From the NCBI GenBank assembly GCA_016717305.1, contig JADKFY010000019.1, positions 1 through 64,000 on the forward strand: 64,000 nucleotides of DNA, in the 5' to 3' direction. The position numbers were made by a program, and so were the translations under genes. A model generated the notes under the pieces. The model searched no databases and was not told the origin of the DNA. It saw only the letters and a list, made by a program, of their open reading frames with translations. Shown here piece after piece: positions 18,731-26,195 of the stretch. The stretch is from Flavobacteriales bacterium. GTDB taxonomy: Bacteria > Bacteroidota > Bacteroidia > Flavobacteriales_F > PHOS-HE28. The first letter of the stretch is position 1. Every line of letters begins with the position of its first letter.

Positions 18731-19465
18731 ATGCCCAAAAGGCGCACAACGACCTTATTGGTGGCGTTGTGCCTTGTGGTCGCGTTCATCGGCTGCAAGC
18801 ACGAGCCCTTGTTCGCGCCCGTAGTGGATGGAGGGGGCAACGGGGGAAATGGAGGAGGGGATGACCCGATAAACCCTTGTGACCCGAATTTGGTCTATTT
18901 CGAGCAGCAGGTCCTACCCATTCTTATTTCCAATTGCGCTGTTCCGGGGTGTCATAACTTGCCCACGGATGACAACGGCGGTAGACAGATCACCAGCTAT
19001 TCCACGCTGATGAACAGCGATATCATTGATATGAACGACCCCTTCGGCAGTGACTTCTGGGAAGATATCAACGATAGCGATCCGGACGACCGTATGCCCC
19101 GACCACCGCAAAACCCACTGACCCAAGGGCAGTTGGACCTGATCGAGCGTTGGCTGCAGCAAGGTGCGCAGAACAACAGTTGCGCCGAAACGGCCTGTGA
19201 TACCCTGAACGTGACCTATTCCGGCACCATAGCACCCTTGGTTGCGCAGCGTTGTGCTGGTTGCCATGGCGGCGGCACTCCGCAAGGTGGTTTGAACTTC
19301 GGCTCTTGGAGCGTTTTGAACTCGGTAGCGGCCGACGGACGTTTAGCCGATGCCATCCAGCACGTACCCGGTGCTCCCGCAATGCCGCCCACGGGTGCCA
19401 TGTTACCCGACTGTCGTATTCAACAATTCCTGATCTGGATCGATTCCGGAGCGCCGAACAACTGA
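18731..19465 (+). CDS. Lipoprotein with two cytochrome-c-like haem motifs
   Basis: Exported lipoprotein of 244 residues. Starting at 18731 (MPKRRTTTLLVALCLVVAFIGC) gives a basic N-terminus and a lipobox ending in IGC; upstream ATGs at 18683-18716 would bury the signal. After a glycine-rich linker the first half has CAVPGCH, a haem-binding-like motif with four instead of two spacer residues, and DDRMPRPP with a possible distal Met. The second half has a standard RCAGCHG motif and APAMPPTG. Both halves end in lines such as QLDLIERWLQQGAQNN and FLIWIDSGAPNN, as in PSD1-type cytochrome-like domains. Probably a periplasm- or surface-facing electron carrier; haem attachment is inferred only from motifs. 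Confidence 0.8.
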   Translation: MPKRRTTTLLVALCLVVAFIGCKHEPLFAPVVDGGGNGGNGGGDDPINPCDPNLVYFEQQVLPILISNCAVPGCHNLPTDDNGGRQITSYSTLMNSDIIDMNDPFGSDFWEDINDSDPDDRMPRPPQNPLTQGQLDLIERWLQQGAQNNSCAETACDTLNVTYSGTIAPLVAQRCAGCHGGGTPQGGLNFGSWSVLNSVAADGRLADAIQHVPGAPAMPPTGAMLPDCRIQQFLIWIDSGAPNN

Positions 19466-19468
19466 CCT

Positions 19469-19828
19469 ATGGGATACCGCAATGTGCTCTTTCTGGTCGC
19501 TGCGATAAGTGTGCTCGCGCTGCATGGATGCTATTACGACAACGAGGAGGAGTTGTACCCCAATAACTTCTGTGACACAAGCAATGTGACATTCAATGCA
19601 ACCGTCTTCCCATTGGTCCAAACGCGCTGTGCGATCCCTGGCTGCCATGTAACCGGTTCCCAGTCACCGAATTTGACGCAAGCTGCTGAGGTGCTGAACA
19701 TAGCCAGCAATGGGAACTTGAGACAATTTGCGGTCGTGGATAAGAGCATGCCACCCACAGGTCCTTTGCCCGAATGTGACCGCTTGACGATCCAGACCTG
19801 GCTGGATGCCGGTGCACCGAATAATTGA
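19469..19828 (+). CDS. Small lipoprotein with CX4CH haem-like motif
   Basis: 119-residue companion of the preceding gene, starting 3 bases after its stop. The leader MGYRNVLFLVAAISVLALHGC ends in a lipobox-like HGC. The mature part is a single cytochrome-c-like unit: FPLVQTRCAIPGCHVTG with the same four-residue spacer, DKSMPPTGPLPEC with a candidate distal Met, and TWLDAGAPNN at the end, all matching the neighbouring protein. The two likely arose by duplication. It lies in an operon with OB-fold, YceI and DUF5777 genes. Confidence 0.8.
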   Translation: MGYRNVLFLVAAISVLALHGCYYDNEEELYPNNFCDTSNVTFNATVFPLVQTRCAIPGCHVTGSQSPNLTQAAEVLNIASNGNLRQFAVVDKSMPPTGPLPECDRLTIQTWLDAGAPNN

Positions 19829-19832
19829 TGCC

Positions 19833-20261
19833 ATGAACAAGAAGATACTGATAGCGATCATCGTTGGAGCTGTGGTGATCGGTGCTGCCTTCGGCTGGAG
19901 CGAGTACAACCGTGGGAAAACCACCGCGGACGAAATGCCGATCAAGGAAGTGGTTACCGCACAAGCTCTCTTTCTAGCGTTCAGCTCGGATGAAGAGGCT
20001 GCCAATGCCCGCTTTGTGGGTACCGCAGAGCAAGTGATCCAAGTAAGCGGCGCCATACGATCGATCGAACCGGTGGATGGTGGACACACGAACGTGGTGC
20101 TGGAAACAGGTGACCCGTTAGCCGGGGTCGTATGCGAATTCGCCAATGAAGACCTTGATCCAACTTGGCGCACAGGAGCCGCCGTAAAGGTGAATGGATT
20201 CTGCTCCGGCCTGCTTTTGGATGTGGTGCTGGTGCGCTGTGTTCCCGTAGTTTCAAACTGA
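19833..20261 (+). CDS. OB-fold (tRNA_anti-like) membrane-anchored protein
   Basis: 142 residues from ATG 19833, giving an N-terminal membrane anchor MNKKILIAIIVGAVVIGAAFG. The rest has FVGTAEQVIQVSGAIRSIEP, VLETGDPLAGVVCEF and WRTGAAVKVNGFCSG, the pattern of small OB-fold domains of the tRNA_anti-like/OB_MYDG type often found in Bacteroidota periplasmic proteins. Binding partner unknown. It starts 4 bases after the stop of the lipoprotein gene and precedes YceI, so it is part of the same operon. Confidence 0.7.
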   Translation: MNKKILIAIIVGAVVIGAAFGWSEYNRGKTTADEMPIKEVVTAQALFLAFSSDEEAANARFVGTAEQVIQVSGAIRSIEPVDGGHTNVVLETGDPLAGVVCEFANEDLDPTWRTGAAVKVNGFCSGLLLDVVLVRCVPVVSN

Positions 20262-20281
20262 ACAATAACCTCAATAGACCA

Positions 20282-20842
20282 ATGACCATGAAAACGATCA
20301 AGATATTGGGCCTTCTGGTGGCCATGACCCCACTTGCCCTTTCAGCACAAGAACGCTTTGCAACCCGCAATGGCCACATCACTTTCTATTCTTCCACGCC
20401 CGTTGAGGACATTGAAGCACATAACCGCAAGGTCACCAGCGTTTGGGATGCTTCCACCGGAGCGATCGAATTCGCCGTGCTCATCAAGGCGTTCGAATTC
20501 GAGAAAGCGTTGATGCAGGAGCATTTCAATGAGAACTACATGGAAAGCAACACGCATCCGAAGGCCAACTTCAAAGGGAAGATGACCGGGATCACGGCCG
20601 ATGAAGTAAAGACGGCGGGAACCTACGTGGTAACCGTTTCCGGTGATCTGACGATCCATGGTGTGACCAAGAACGTTTCCATTCCCGGTTCAGTGGTGGT
20701 AGGGCCTTCGGGAGTTGTTAAGGCCTCGAGCGAATTCATCGTCAAGCCTGAAGATCACAACATCGCTATTCCCGGAGTAGTCCGGAAGAATATTGCTGAG
20801 ACGATCAAAGTGACCGTGGACCTCAGCTTGGACCCTCTATGA
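20282..20842 (+). CDS. YceI-family protein, second copy
   Basis: Intact 186-residue YceI-type protein. From ATG 20282 the signal peptide is MTMKTIKILGLLVAMTPLAL, cut near LSAQ; a start at 20288 is equally possible. Core features are FATRNGHITFYSSTPVEDIEA, MQEHFNENYMESNTHPKANF, GDLTIHGVTKNVSIPG and EDHNIAIPGVVRKNIAETIKV. It shares HFNENYM with the frameshifted copy at 14197, pointing to paralogy. The family binds polyisoprenoid lipids in a barrel; here it sits between an OB-fold protein and a DUF5777 barrel, suggesting a periplasmic lipid- or quinone-linked role. Confidence 0.9.
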   Translation: MTMKTIKILGLLVAMTPLALSAQERFATRNGHITFYSSTPVEDIEAHNRKVTSVWDASTGAIEFAVLIKAFEFEKALMQEHFNENYMESNTHPKANFKGKMTGITADEVKTAGTYVVTVSGDLTIHGVTKNVSIPGSVVVGPSGVVKASSEFIVKPEDHNIAIPGVVRKNIAETIKVTVDLSLDPL

Positions 20843-20877
20843 CATTCGCCTTGTACGAACGGCTCCTTCACTTCCCC

Positions 20878-21819
20878 ATGATCAGGTCCCTATTTCTGCT
20901 GTTCCTGCTAGGTGCTTCACCACTTGCAGCTCAAGACGACCTTCTTGATCTGCTTGGAGAAGAGGATGCCGGTCCATCGTACACAACGGCGAGCTTCAAG
21001 ACCACTCGAGTGATCAACGGGCACAGCTTGGAGAATACGGCCAAGGGGGTCCTTGACTTCAAGATCGGCCACCGTTTCGGTACCGTTGATCAAGGGATCG
21101 GTAATTTCTTCGGATTGGACCAAGCCAGCATCCGCATAGGTTTTGATTACGGCATTACCGATCGATTGATGGTGGGTATCGGCCGCAGCAGTTTCCAGAA
21201 GACCGTGGACGGCTTTGCCAAGTACAAGATCTTACGGCAATGCGACGATGGTTGCGGTATGCCGATCACCATGGCGTTGGTGGCAAGTAGTTCCATAACC
21301 ACCTTGCAGGCGCAGGACCTGCCTTGGTACAGTCCGGATCAGCAGGATTATTTCACCCATCGATTCGCCTATTCCTTCCAGCTGGTCCTTGGCCGCAAGA
21401 TCTCGGAACGGTTCACAATTCAATTGACCCCAGGGCTCGTACATCGCAACTTGATACAGACCATCAATGAGAAGAACGATGTATACAACGTGGGCATTTC
21501 GGGTCGAATGAAATTGAGCAAGCGGGTTACCTTGAATGCTGAGTACTTCTATGTGTTGCCAGGCCAATTGCGCGAATTCACAGCGCAGGAACTTGCGGGA
21601 AACCCCGACTTGGGCTTTACCAATTCTCTTTCAGTAGGATTCGACATTGAAACCGGCGGTCACGTGTTCCAATTGCATTTCACCAACAGCACAGGTCTGT
21701 TCGAGCGTGCCTTTATTACCGAGACGACCAACCGTTGGGAAAAGGGACAGATCCACTACGGGTTCAATATCTCCCGCGTGTTCACCTTGGTGAAGCCGAA
21801 AGAGCCCAAGGATATCTGA
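20878..21819 (+). CDS. DUF5777-family beta-barrel protein
   Basis: Exported protein of 313 residues with a signal peptide from ATG 20878 (MIRSLFLLFLLGASPLAAQD). An ATG at 20839 would overlap YceI's end and add 13 residues, so 20878 is preferred. The body alternates aromatic and small residues as in outer-membrane barrels: KIGHRFGTVDQGIGNFFGLD, IRIGFDYGITDRLMVGIG, HRFAYSFQLVLGRK and HVFQLHFTNSTGLFERAF. This matches the DUF5777 family, commonly found beside cytochrome-like and YceI genes in Bacteroidota. Last gene of the operon; probably an outer-membrane component. Confidence 0.85.
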   Translation: MIRSLFLLFLLGASPLAAQDDLLDLLGEEDAGPSYTTASFKTTRVINGHSLENTAKGVLDFKIGHRFGTVDQGIGNFFGLDQASIRIGFDYGITDRLMVGIGRSSFQKTVDGFAKYKILRQCDDGCGMPITMALVASSSITTLQAQDLPWYSPDQQDYFTHRFAYSFQLVLGRKISERFTIQLTPGLVHRNLIQTINEKNDVYNVGISGRMKLSKRVTLNAEYFYVLPGQLREFTAQELAGNPDLGFTNSLSVGFDIETGGHVFQLHFTNSTGLFERAFITETTNRWEKGQIHYGFNISRVFTLVKPKEPKDI

Positions 21820-21847
21820 GGTTAGTAGGTCGTTGTCCTATCAACGA

Positions 21848-22942
21848 TCAGCTGGCTTTGCTCCCGGCTTCCGCGTTGAACGTTTCCACCAACGAACTGC
21901 GAAGGACTACTCCGACCAGCTGGTCGCCATCCATCGCGGCGTAAGCCAATGAGCCCTCATTCACCATTTGCTGGTAAAGCGGTAGTGCGGCATCGGTGGT
22001 ATGCACGCGGATCGCAGGGCGCACCAATGGACGGATCGTTCCGGCCAAGCCATTGGTAAGCGCAGTTTGCATGTCTTCGCGCAGGACAATACCGAGGTAC
22101 CCGCTTGCATCCTTTGCGACAAGCGCTTTGTGGTCGCCAAATGTGAGCGCGTTCCATGCCTCTTGTAATGAGGTGTCGGCGGGCAGTTGAAGGATAGGTG
22201 TGATCATAACTTCGCTTACAAGCAAGGCCTTTACACGATCGCGCATGATCACCTGTTTCCTTTCGGCACCGGCAGCCATGAAGATGAAAATACCAATGAT
22301 GGCGAGGAACGGTTCACCTTGTAAAAGGCCATAAGCAACAAAGCCCACGGCCAACACACGACCAACGGTCGTAGCAATGCGCGTGGCTTTTTCGCGCGGG
22401 ATCCACATGCTCAACAACGAACGGAGGATCCGACCGCCATCCATGGGAAAGGCCGGTACAAGGTTGAACAGGAACAACCCCAAATTGGCCGTGAAAATGA
22501 AAATGAGCACGCCCGACCAGGAGGTGATCGACCCCATGGCATCGGTGAACAACAAGGCCATGCCACTGATGGCCATGACCAACAAGGCCAAGCCAGCGAT
22601 GACCAAATTCACCAAAGGACCTGCTATAGTGATCCAGAATTCCTGCTTGGGATCTTCCGGCATGCGTTCCAAACTGGCCACGCCACCGATCGGCAACAAG
22701 GTGATGTCCCGCGTACCTACCCCGAACCGTTGCGCTGTTAACGCATGGCCGAATTCATGCAGTACAACGCAGAGGAACACGATCAATACCAAGCCCACAT
22801 CGGTGCCGATCATACCCCAGCTGGATCCGCCTTGGAGACCTGTGAAGGCAATGTAGGCCGGCAGCAATAGGAAGGACCAGTGTACCAGGACCTTGATGCC
22901 CCGGAATCGGAATAGTGGTAATCCACCGCGCATGTTCTTCAA
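21848..22942 (-). CDS. Site-2 protease family (M50) with C-terminal CBS-like region
   Basis: Intramembrane zinc metalloprotease of 364 residues. The zinc motif HEFGH is at residues 62-66 and the second site NLVPAFPMDGG at 160-170, both intact. Several hydrophobic helices surround them. From about residue 235 the sequence becomes soluble (VSEVMITPILQLPADTSLQE, DASGYLGIVLREDM, DGDQLVGVVLRSSLVE), resembling a pair of CBS domains that sense adenine nucleotides. This is the SpoIVFB-like arrangement. It overlaps the universal stress protein gene by 4 bases, suggesting coupled expression. Substrate unknown. Confidence 0.9.
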   Translation of the reverse strand: MKNMRGGLPLFRFRGIKVLVHWSFLLLPAYIAFTGLQGGSSWGMIGTDVGLVLIVFLCVVLHEFGHALTAQRFGVGTRDITLLPIGGVASLERMPEDPKQEFWITIAGPLVNLVIAGLALLVMAISGMALLFTDAMGSITSWSGVLIFIFTANLGLFLFNLVPAFPMDGGRILRSLLSMWIPREKATRIATTVGRVLAVGFVAYGLLQGEPFLAIIGIFIFMAAGAERKQVIMRDRVKALLVSEVMITPILQLPADTSLQEAWNALTFGDHKALVAKDASGYLGIVLREDMQTALTNGLAGTIRPLVRPAIRVHTTDAALPLYQQMVNEGSLAYAAMDGDQLVGVVLRSSLVETFNAEAGSKAS

Positions 22943-23760
22943 TTATCCCCGAGCTGCAACACCAACATGGGTATGCGTGTGTTCATCGCCAACCGACTGC
23001 TCATACTGCGGTGGAAATAGCGCTCGAATTGGCTACGATGTCGATGGGGTACAGCAATGATGTCCGCATTGTGTTTGTCCGCCAACTCGTTCAGCTCAAC
23101 GATCAGGTTGCTTTCCTTAATGGAGTGGTGTGTTCTTGGTACGGAACCCAAGAGTTCCTTCAGAGCCGCAGAGTCCACAAGCGGAGGCACTGGTTGGCCG
23201 GAGCGTTCCACATGAACAACCATCAGGTCCGCACCGGAATGTTCCAGGATATTAAGCAGCTGTTGCAGATCCGGTTTGTCCAATGTCCGGCCATCATCCA
23301 GCAGTATGATGTGTTCCGGTACCTTGTAAACTGCTTGTGCAGGCACAGCAAGCACAGGTGTGCGCACGCGCAGGATCACAGAGGCCGCATTGCTTCCGAC
23401 AAGGATCCGCTTCAAGCCTGTAGCGCCCTGTGTGCCCATTACGATCAGGTCCGGTCGTGTAGGGAGTTCTTCGTAACGCTTTAGTACCTCGGTCAAGTTC
23501 CGTGCTCGGTCGCAAGGCCCATTATTGGTGAGCGTCAGGAAGCGCTTCACGCAATTCCGCTCGAACTCAGTGAGGTCTTCCAACGCATCCTGACCCAAGC
23601 GCTCTGAAAAATCCACCATCGTGGACCTTGTGCCATGGGGCATGGCATAGCAGTTCAACAAGGTGAAGGTGTTGCCCTCCGTTCCATACAATTCCACTGC
23701 ATAGATCGCGGCTTTTCTAGCGTTCTCGCTGAGGTCCGTGGGAATGAGAACGTGTGCCAT
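22939..23760 (-). CDS. Universal stress protein with two UspA-like domains
   Basis: Cytosolic stress protein of 273 residues. The start at 23760 (MAHVLIPTDLSENARKAAIY) is the canonical Usp opening; the ATG at 23868 would add 36 atypical residues. Domain 1 ends with the ATP-binding motif GTQGATGLKRILVGSNAASV. Domain 2 (about 150-273, starting HIILLDDGRTLD) lacks the glycine loop and is probably degenerate, a common arrangement. Its stop overlaps the start of the site-2 protease gene. A nucleotide-sensing Usp next to a CBS-bearing protease suggests energy- or stress-linked regulation, which is inference. Confidence 0.9.
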   Translation of the reverse strand: MAHVLIPTDLSENARKAAIYAVELYGTEGNTFTLLNCYAMPHGTRSTMVDFSERLGQDALEDLTEFERNCVKRFLTLTNNGPCDRARNLTEVLKRYEELPTRPDLIVMGTQGATGLKRILVGSNAASVILRVRTPVLAVPAQAVYKVPEHIILLDDGRTLDKPDLQQLLNILEHSGADLMVVHVERSGQPVPPLVDSAALKELLGSVPRTHHSIKESNLIVELNELADKHNADIIAVPHRHRSQFERYFHRSMSSRLAMNTRIPMLVLQLGDN

Positions 23761-23779
23761 CGAAAACGAGTTCGTTCTA

Positions 23780-23998
23780 TCAATGGCCGTGCGCCTCCCC
23801 GGTCGCCTGCTTCTTGGAGGAATCGACCAAGGCATATCCCACAAAGAACAATACAACGACGGCAACAAAGCTCAACAGACCCTTCATATTCTCTACCGTA
23901 CCATCTGGTTGCACAAGGTCCGTGGAATCCAGAATAGCGTAACGGAACGGAACAAGTAGGGCCACCAACCAAAGGGCAAGGCCGATCATCTTTTTCAT
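23780..23998 (-). CDS. Small two-helix membrane protein
   Basis: 72 residues from ATG 23998 (MKKMIGLALWLVALLVPFRY); an ATG at 24010 is also possible. Two hydrophobic stretches, IGLALWLVALLVPF and LLSFVAVVVLFFVGYALV, flank a short polar loop, and the tail ends in GEAHGH. It reads like a genuine small membrane protein, and it is 19 bases before the universal stress protein. Family not recognised. Confidence 0.6.
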   Translation of the reverse strand: MKKMIGLALWLVALLVPFRYAILDSTDLVQPDGTVENMKGLLSFVAVVVLFFVGYALVDSSKKQATGEAHGH

Positions 23999-24054
23999 GG
24001 GTGTGGGCAATGGGTTCGTGGCGAAGGTAAGTGGACGAGATTTTATTGGACAGC

Positions 24055-24114
24055 GTATTGGGTAAAGATTACGGGGTAACTGGTATCACATACCCGGTAC
24101 TCTGTACCCAATAC
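24055..24114. repeat. Inverted repeat downstream of citrate synthase
   Basis: GTATTGGGTA (24055-24064) and TACCCAATAC (24105-24114) are exact reverse complements spaced by 40 bases; the intervening sequence also contains GGGTA and TACCC units. The structure lies just after the citrate synthase stop (24121 on the minus strand) and could end its transcript, but no U-tract is present. Confidence 0.4.
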
Positions 24115-24120
24115 TACTAA

Positions 24121-25416
24121 TTACTTCCGATCCTTCAGCGCAACGAAATCGCGCTTGGTGGCTCCGGTGTAGATCTGGCGTGGGCGACCGATGGGGTCTT
24201 TGTTCTCCACCATTTCCTTCCATTGGGCGATCCAGCCGGGCAGGCGGCCCAAGGCGAACATGACGGTGAACATGCGCGTTGGTATGCCGATGGCGCGGTA
24301 GATGATCCCGCTGTAGAAATCCACGTTCGGGTAAAGCTTGCGTTCCACGAAATATTGGTCCTTCAGTGCGATCTCTTCCAGTTGCTTGGCGATCTCCAAC
24401 ACGGGATCCTTCACGCCGAGTTTCTTCAGTACCTCGTCGCAAGCCTTTTTGATGATCGTGGCACGCGGGTCGAAGTTCTTGTAGACACGGTGCCCGAAAC
24501 CGAACAAGCGGAACGGATCGTCCTTGTCCTTGGCCTTGTCCACCCATTTCTGGATGTCGCCGCCATCGTTGCGGATGGTCTCCAACATTTCGATCACTTC
24601 CTGGTTGGCACCGCCATGCAGCGGACCCCAGAGCGCTGCTATGCCCGCGCTCACCGCGCTGTAGACGTTGCTTTGGCTGCTGCCCACCAAACGGACAGTG
24701 CTGGTACTACAGTTCTGCTCGTGGTCTGCGTGCAGGATCAACAAGGTGTTCAAGGCATTCGACACGATCGGGTCCACTTCGTATTCCTCGGTGGGCAAGC
24801 CGAACATCATGTGCAGGAAGTTCTCCACGTACCCCAATTTGTTGTTCGGGTACATGTAGGGGTGGCCCAAGTTGTTCTTGTAGCTGATAGCGGCCAACGT
24901 TGGCATCTTGGCGATCAAACGATAGATCGTACGATCGATATCCTTCTGTGGGCGGTGCGGATCTTGGCTCTTCGGGTAGAATGTGCTCAAGGAAGTGACC
25001 ATGGCAGAGAGGATGCCCATGGGGTGCGCATTGCTCGGGAAGTGCTGGAAGAACTGTTTCATGTCCTCGTGCACCAAAGAGTGGTAACGGATGTTCCCTT
25101 CGAATTCGTCCAACTGTTGCTTGTTCGGCAACTCTCCGAAAAGGATCAAGTAGGACACTTCGATGAAGGATGCCTTCGCTGCCAATTGATCAATGGGGTA
25201 GCCCCGGTATTGCAGGATGCCCAACTCCCCGTCCAAGAAAGTGATCGCACTTTTGGTCGCACCGGTGTTCTTGTAACCACTATCCAACGTGATGTAGCCG
25301 GTCTGGTCCCGCAGCTTACCTATATCGATGGCCTTTTCTCCTTCAGAGCCTTCCACAATAGGGAATTCATACGTCTTGCCATCCAATATGATCTGCGCCG
25401 TCTCGCTCATCTGCAA
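24121..25416 (-). CDS. gltA: Citrate synthase
   Basis: TCA-cycle entry enzyme condensing acetyl-CoA and oxaloacetate in the cytosol. Length 431 residues (429 if the start is MSETAQIILDG at 25410). The type II hallmarks are present: an N-terminal beta domain (DGKTYEFPIVEGSEGEKAID), ILQYRGYPIDQL, catalytic His segments SAVSAGIAALWGPLHGGANQ and RLFGFGHRVYKNFDPRA, and the Asp-containing VDFYSGIIYRAIG. It stands alone on the minus strand between stress genes and a thioredoxin-like gene. A long antisense frame (24223-25428) is a codon-bias shadow. Confidence 0.98.
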   Translation of the reverse strand: MQMSETAQIILDGKTYEFPIVEGSEGEKAIDIGKLRDQTGYITLDSGYKNTGATKSAITFLDGELGILQYRGYPIDQLAAKASFIEVSYLILFGELPNKQQLDEFEGNIRYHSLVHEDMKQFFQHFPSNAHPMGILSAMVTSLSTFYPKSQDPHRPQKDIDRTIYRLIAKMPTLAAISYKNNLGHPYMYPNNKLGYVENFLHMMFGLPTEEYEVDPIVSNALNTLLILHADHEQNCSTSTVRLVGSSQSNVYSAVSAGIAALWGPLHGGANQEVIEMLETIRNDGGDIQKWVDKAKDKDDPFRLFGFGHRVYKNFDPRATIIKKACDEVLKKLGVKDPVLEIAKQLEEIALKDQYFVERKLYPNVDFYSGIIYRAIGIPTRMFTVMFALGRLPGWIAQWKEMVENKDPIGRPRQIYTGATKRDFVALKDRK

Positions 25417-25524
25417 CTTCTGTTGTGACTTGGTCCTTCAATTTTCGAACGGCCGCTAAGGTAGCACAGAAGTATGGCCTTGCTTGGTGTGTTGGGAAGA
25501 ATTTTGTTGGGTAGGAAGCAACGA

Positions 25525-25576
25525 GTCGTTAGTCACATAGTCGTGAGTCCGTACTCACGACCAAAAGTCTAACGAC
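25525..25576. terminator. Nested palindrome after thioredoxin-like gene
   Basis: GTCGTTAG and CTAACGAC (outer) and TCGTGAGT/ACTCACGA (inner, loop CCGT) can form a long hairpin right at the stop of the minus-strand thioredoxin-like gene. It probably marks the transcript end, though no T-run is obvious on that strand. Confidence 0.5.
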
Positions 25577-26145
25577 TACAAGGCGATCCACTTCGGCTTG
25601 AAGTCGCCCATAAAGGCTTGGTACTCCTTCCCTTTGTAATGCCCTCCGCCAAAGTAGTGCAGGATCGGCTCCATCTGGTCCGGGGTGAGGTAGCCTTGCA
25701 CAGGTGCGAGCACGTTCATAGCGCTGTCCAGATAGACCACCGTGGGGTAGGCGATGCGGCCTTGCACGTTGGCAATGGCGTAAGTAAGCTGGTGTGTTCC
25801 ATTGCGGCCTCCAACGCGCGCAGCATCGAATTCCGGGTTCTCCAATTTCTGGCCTTTGAACGTGATCGGGGTGCCGCTCTCGGCGTTGAATTTCACAGCA
25901 TAGAAATGGCTGTTCACATATTCGGCCAAGCGCGGATCGCTGAAGGTGTTCGCCTCCAACATCTTGCATGGGCCGCACCAACTGGTGTATACGTCCACCA
26001 TCAATGGCTTAGGAACTTTCTTCGCTTTTGCTTCAGCTTCTTCAATGCTCAACCAATTGATGGCTTTGCTCTCCGTGGCTTTGACAAGCGGTTGGGCTGA
26101 AAGGGATAGGGAGGTCAGGGATAGGGCGAGGATCAACGTGCGCAT
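25576..26145 (-). CDS. Secreted thioredoxin-like protein
   Basis: 189 residues with a signal peptide (MRTLILALSLTSLSLSAQ), so periplasmic. The thioredoxin motif WCGPCK has its cysteines at residues 57 and 60, preceded by PLMVDVYTS, and the cis-proline segment is RIAYPTVVYLD. The domain resembles DUF255/thioredoxin_7 proteins of Bacteroidota. Between these parts is an insert with GQKLENPEFDAARVGGRNG. It probably reduces or isomerises disulfides in exported proteins. It lies 50 bases after the POT transporter gene, same strand. Confidence 0.88.
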   Translation of the reverse strand: MRTLILALSLTSLSLSAQPLVKATESKAINWLSIEEAEAKAKKVPKPLMVDVYTSWCGPCKMLEANTFSDPRLAEYVNSHFYAVKFNAESGTPITFKGQKLENPEFDAARVGGRNGTHQLTYAIANVQGRIAYPTVVYLDSAMNVLAPVQGYLTPDQMEPILHYFGGGHYKGKEYQAFMGDFKPKWIAL

Positions 26146-26195
26146 GGGTAGTTGGAAAAACGTGTTTCAAGCGAAGACCGTGCCGGATCCGTCGG

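Noticed and set aside
24223..25428. 401-codon plus-strand open frame opposite citrate synthase
   Set aside because: It is exactly antisense to a well-conserved gene, has a His/Gln/Val-rich composition and no family match; a codon-bias shadow.
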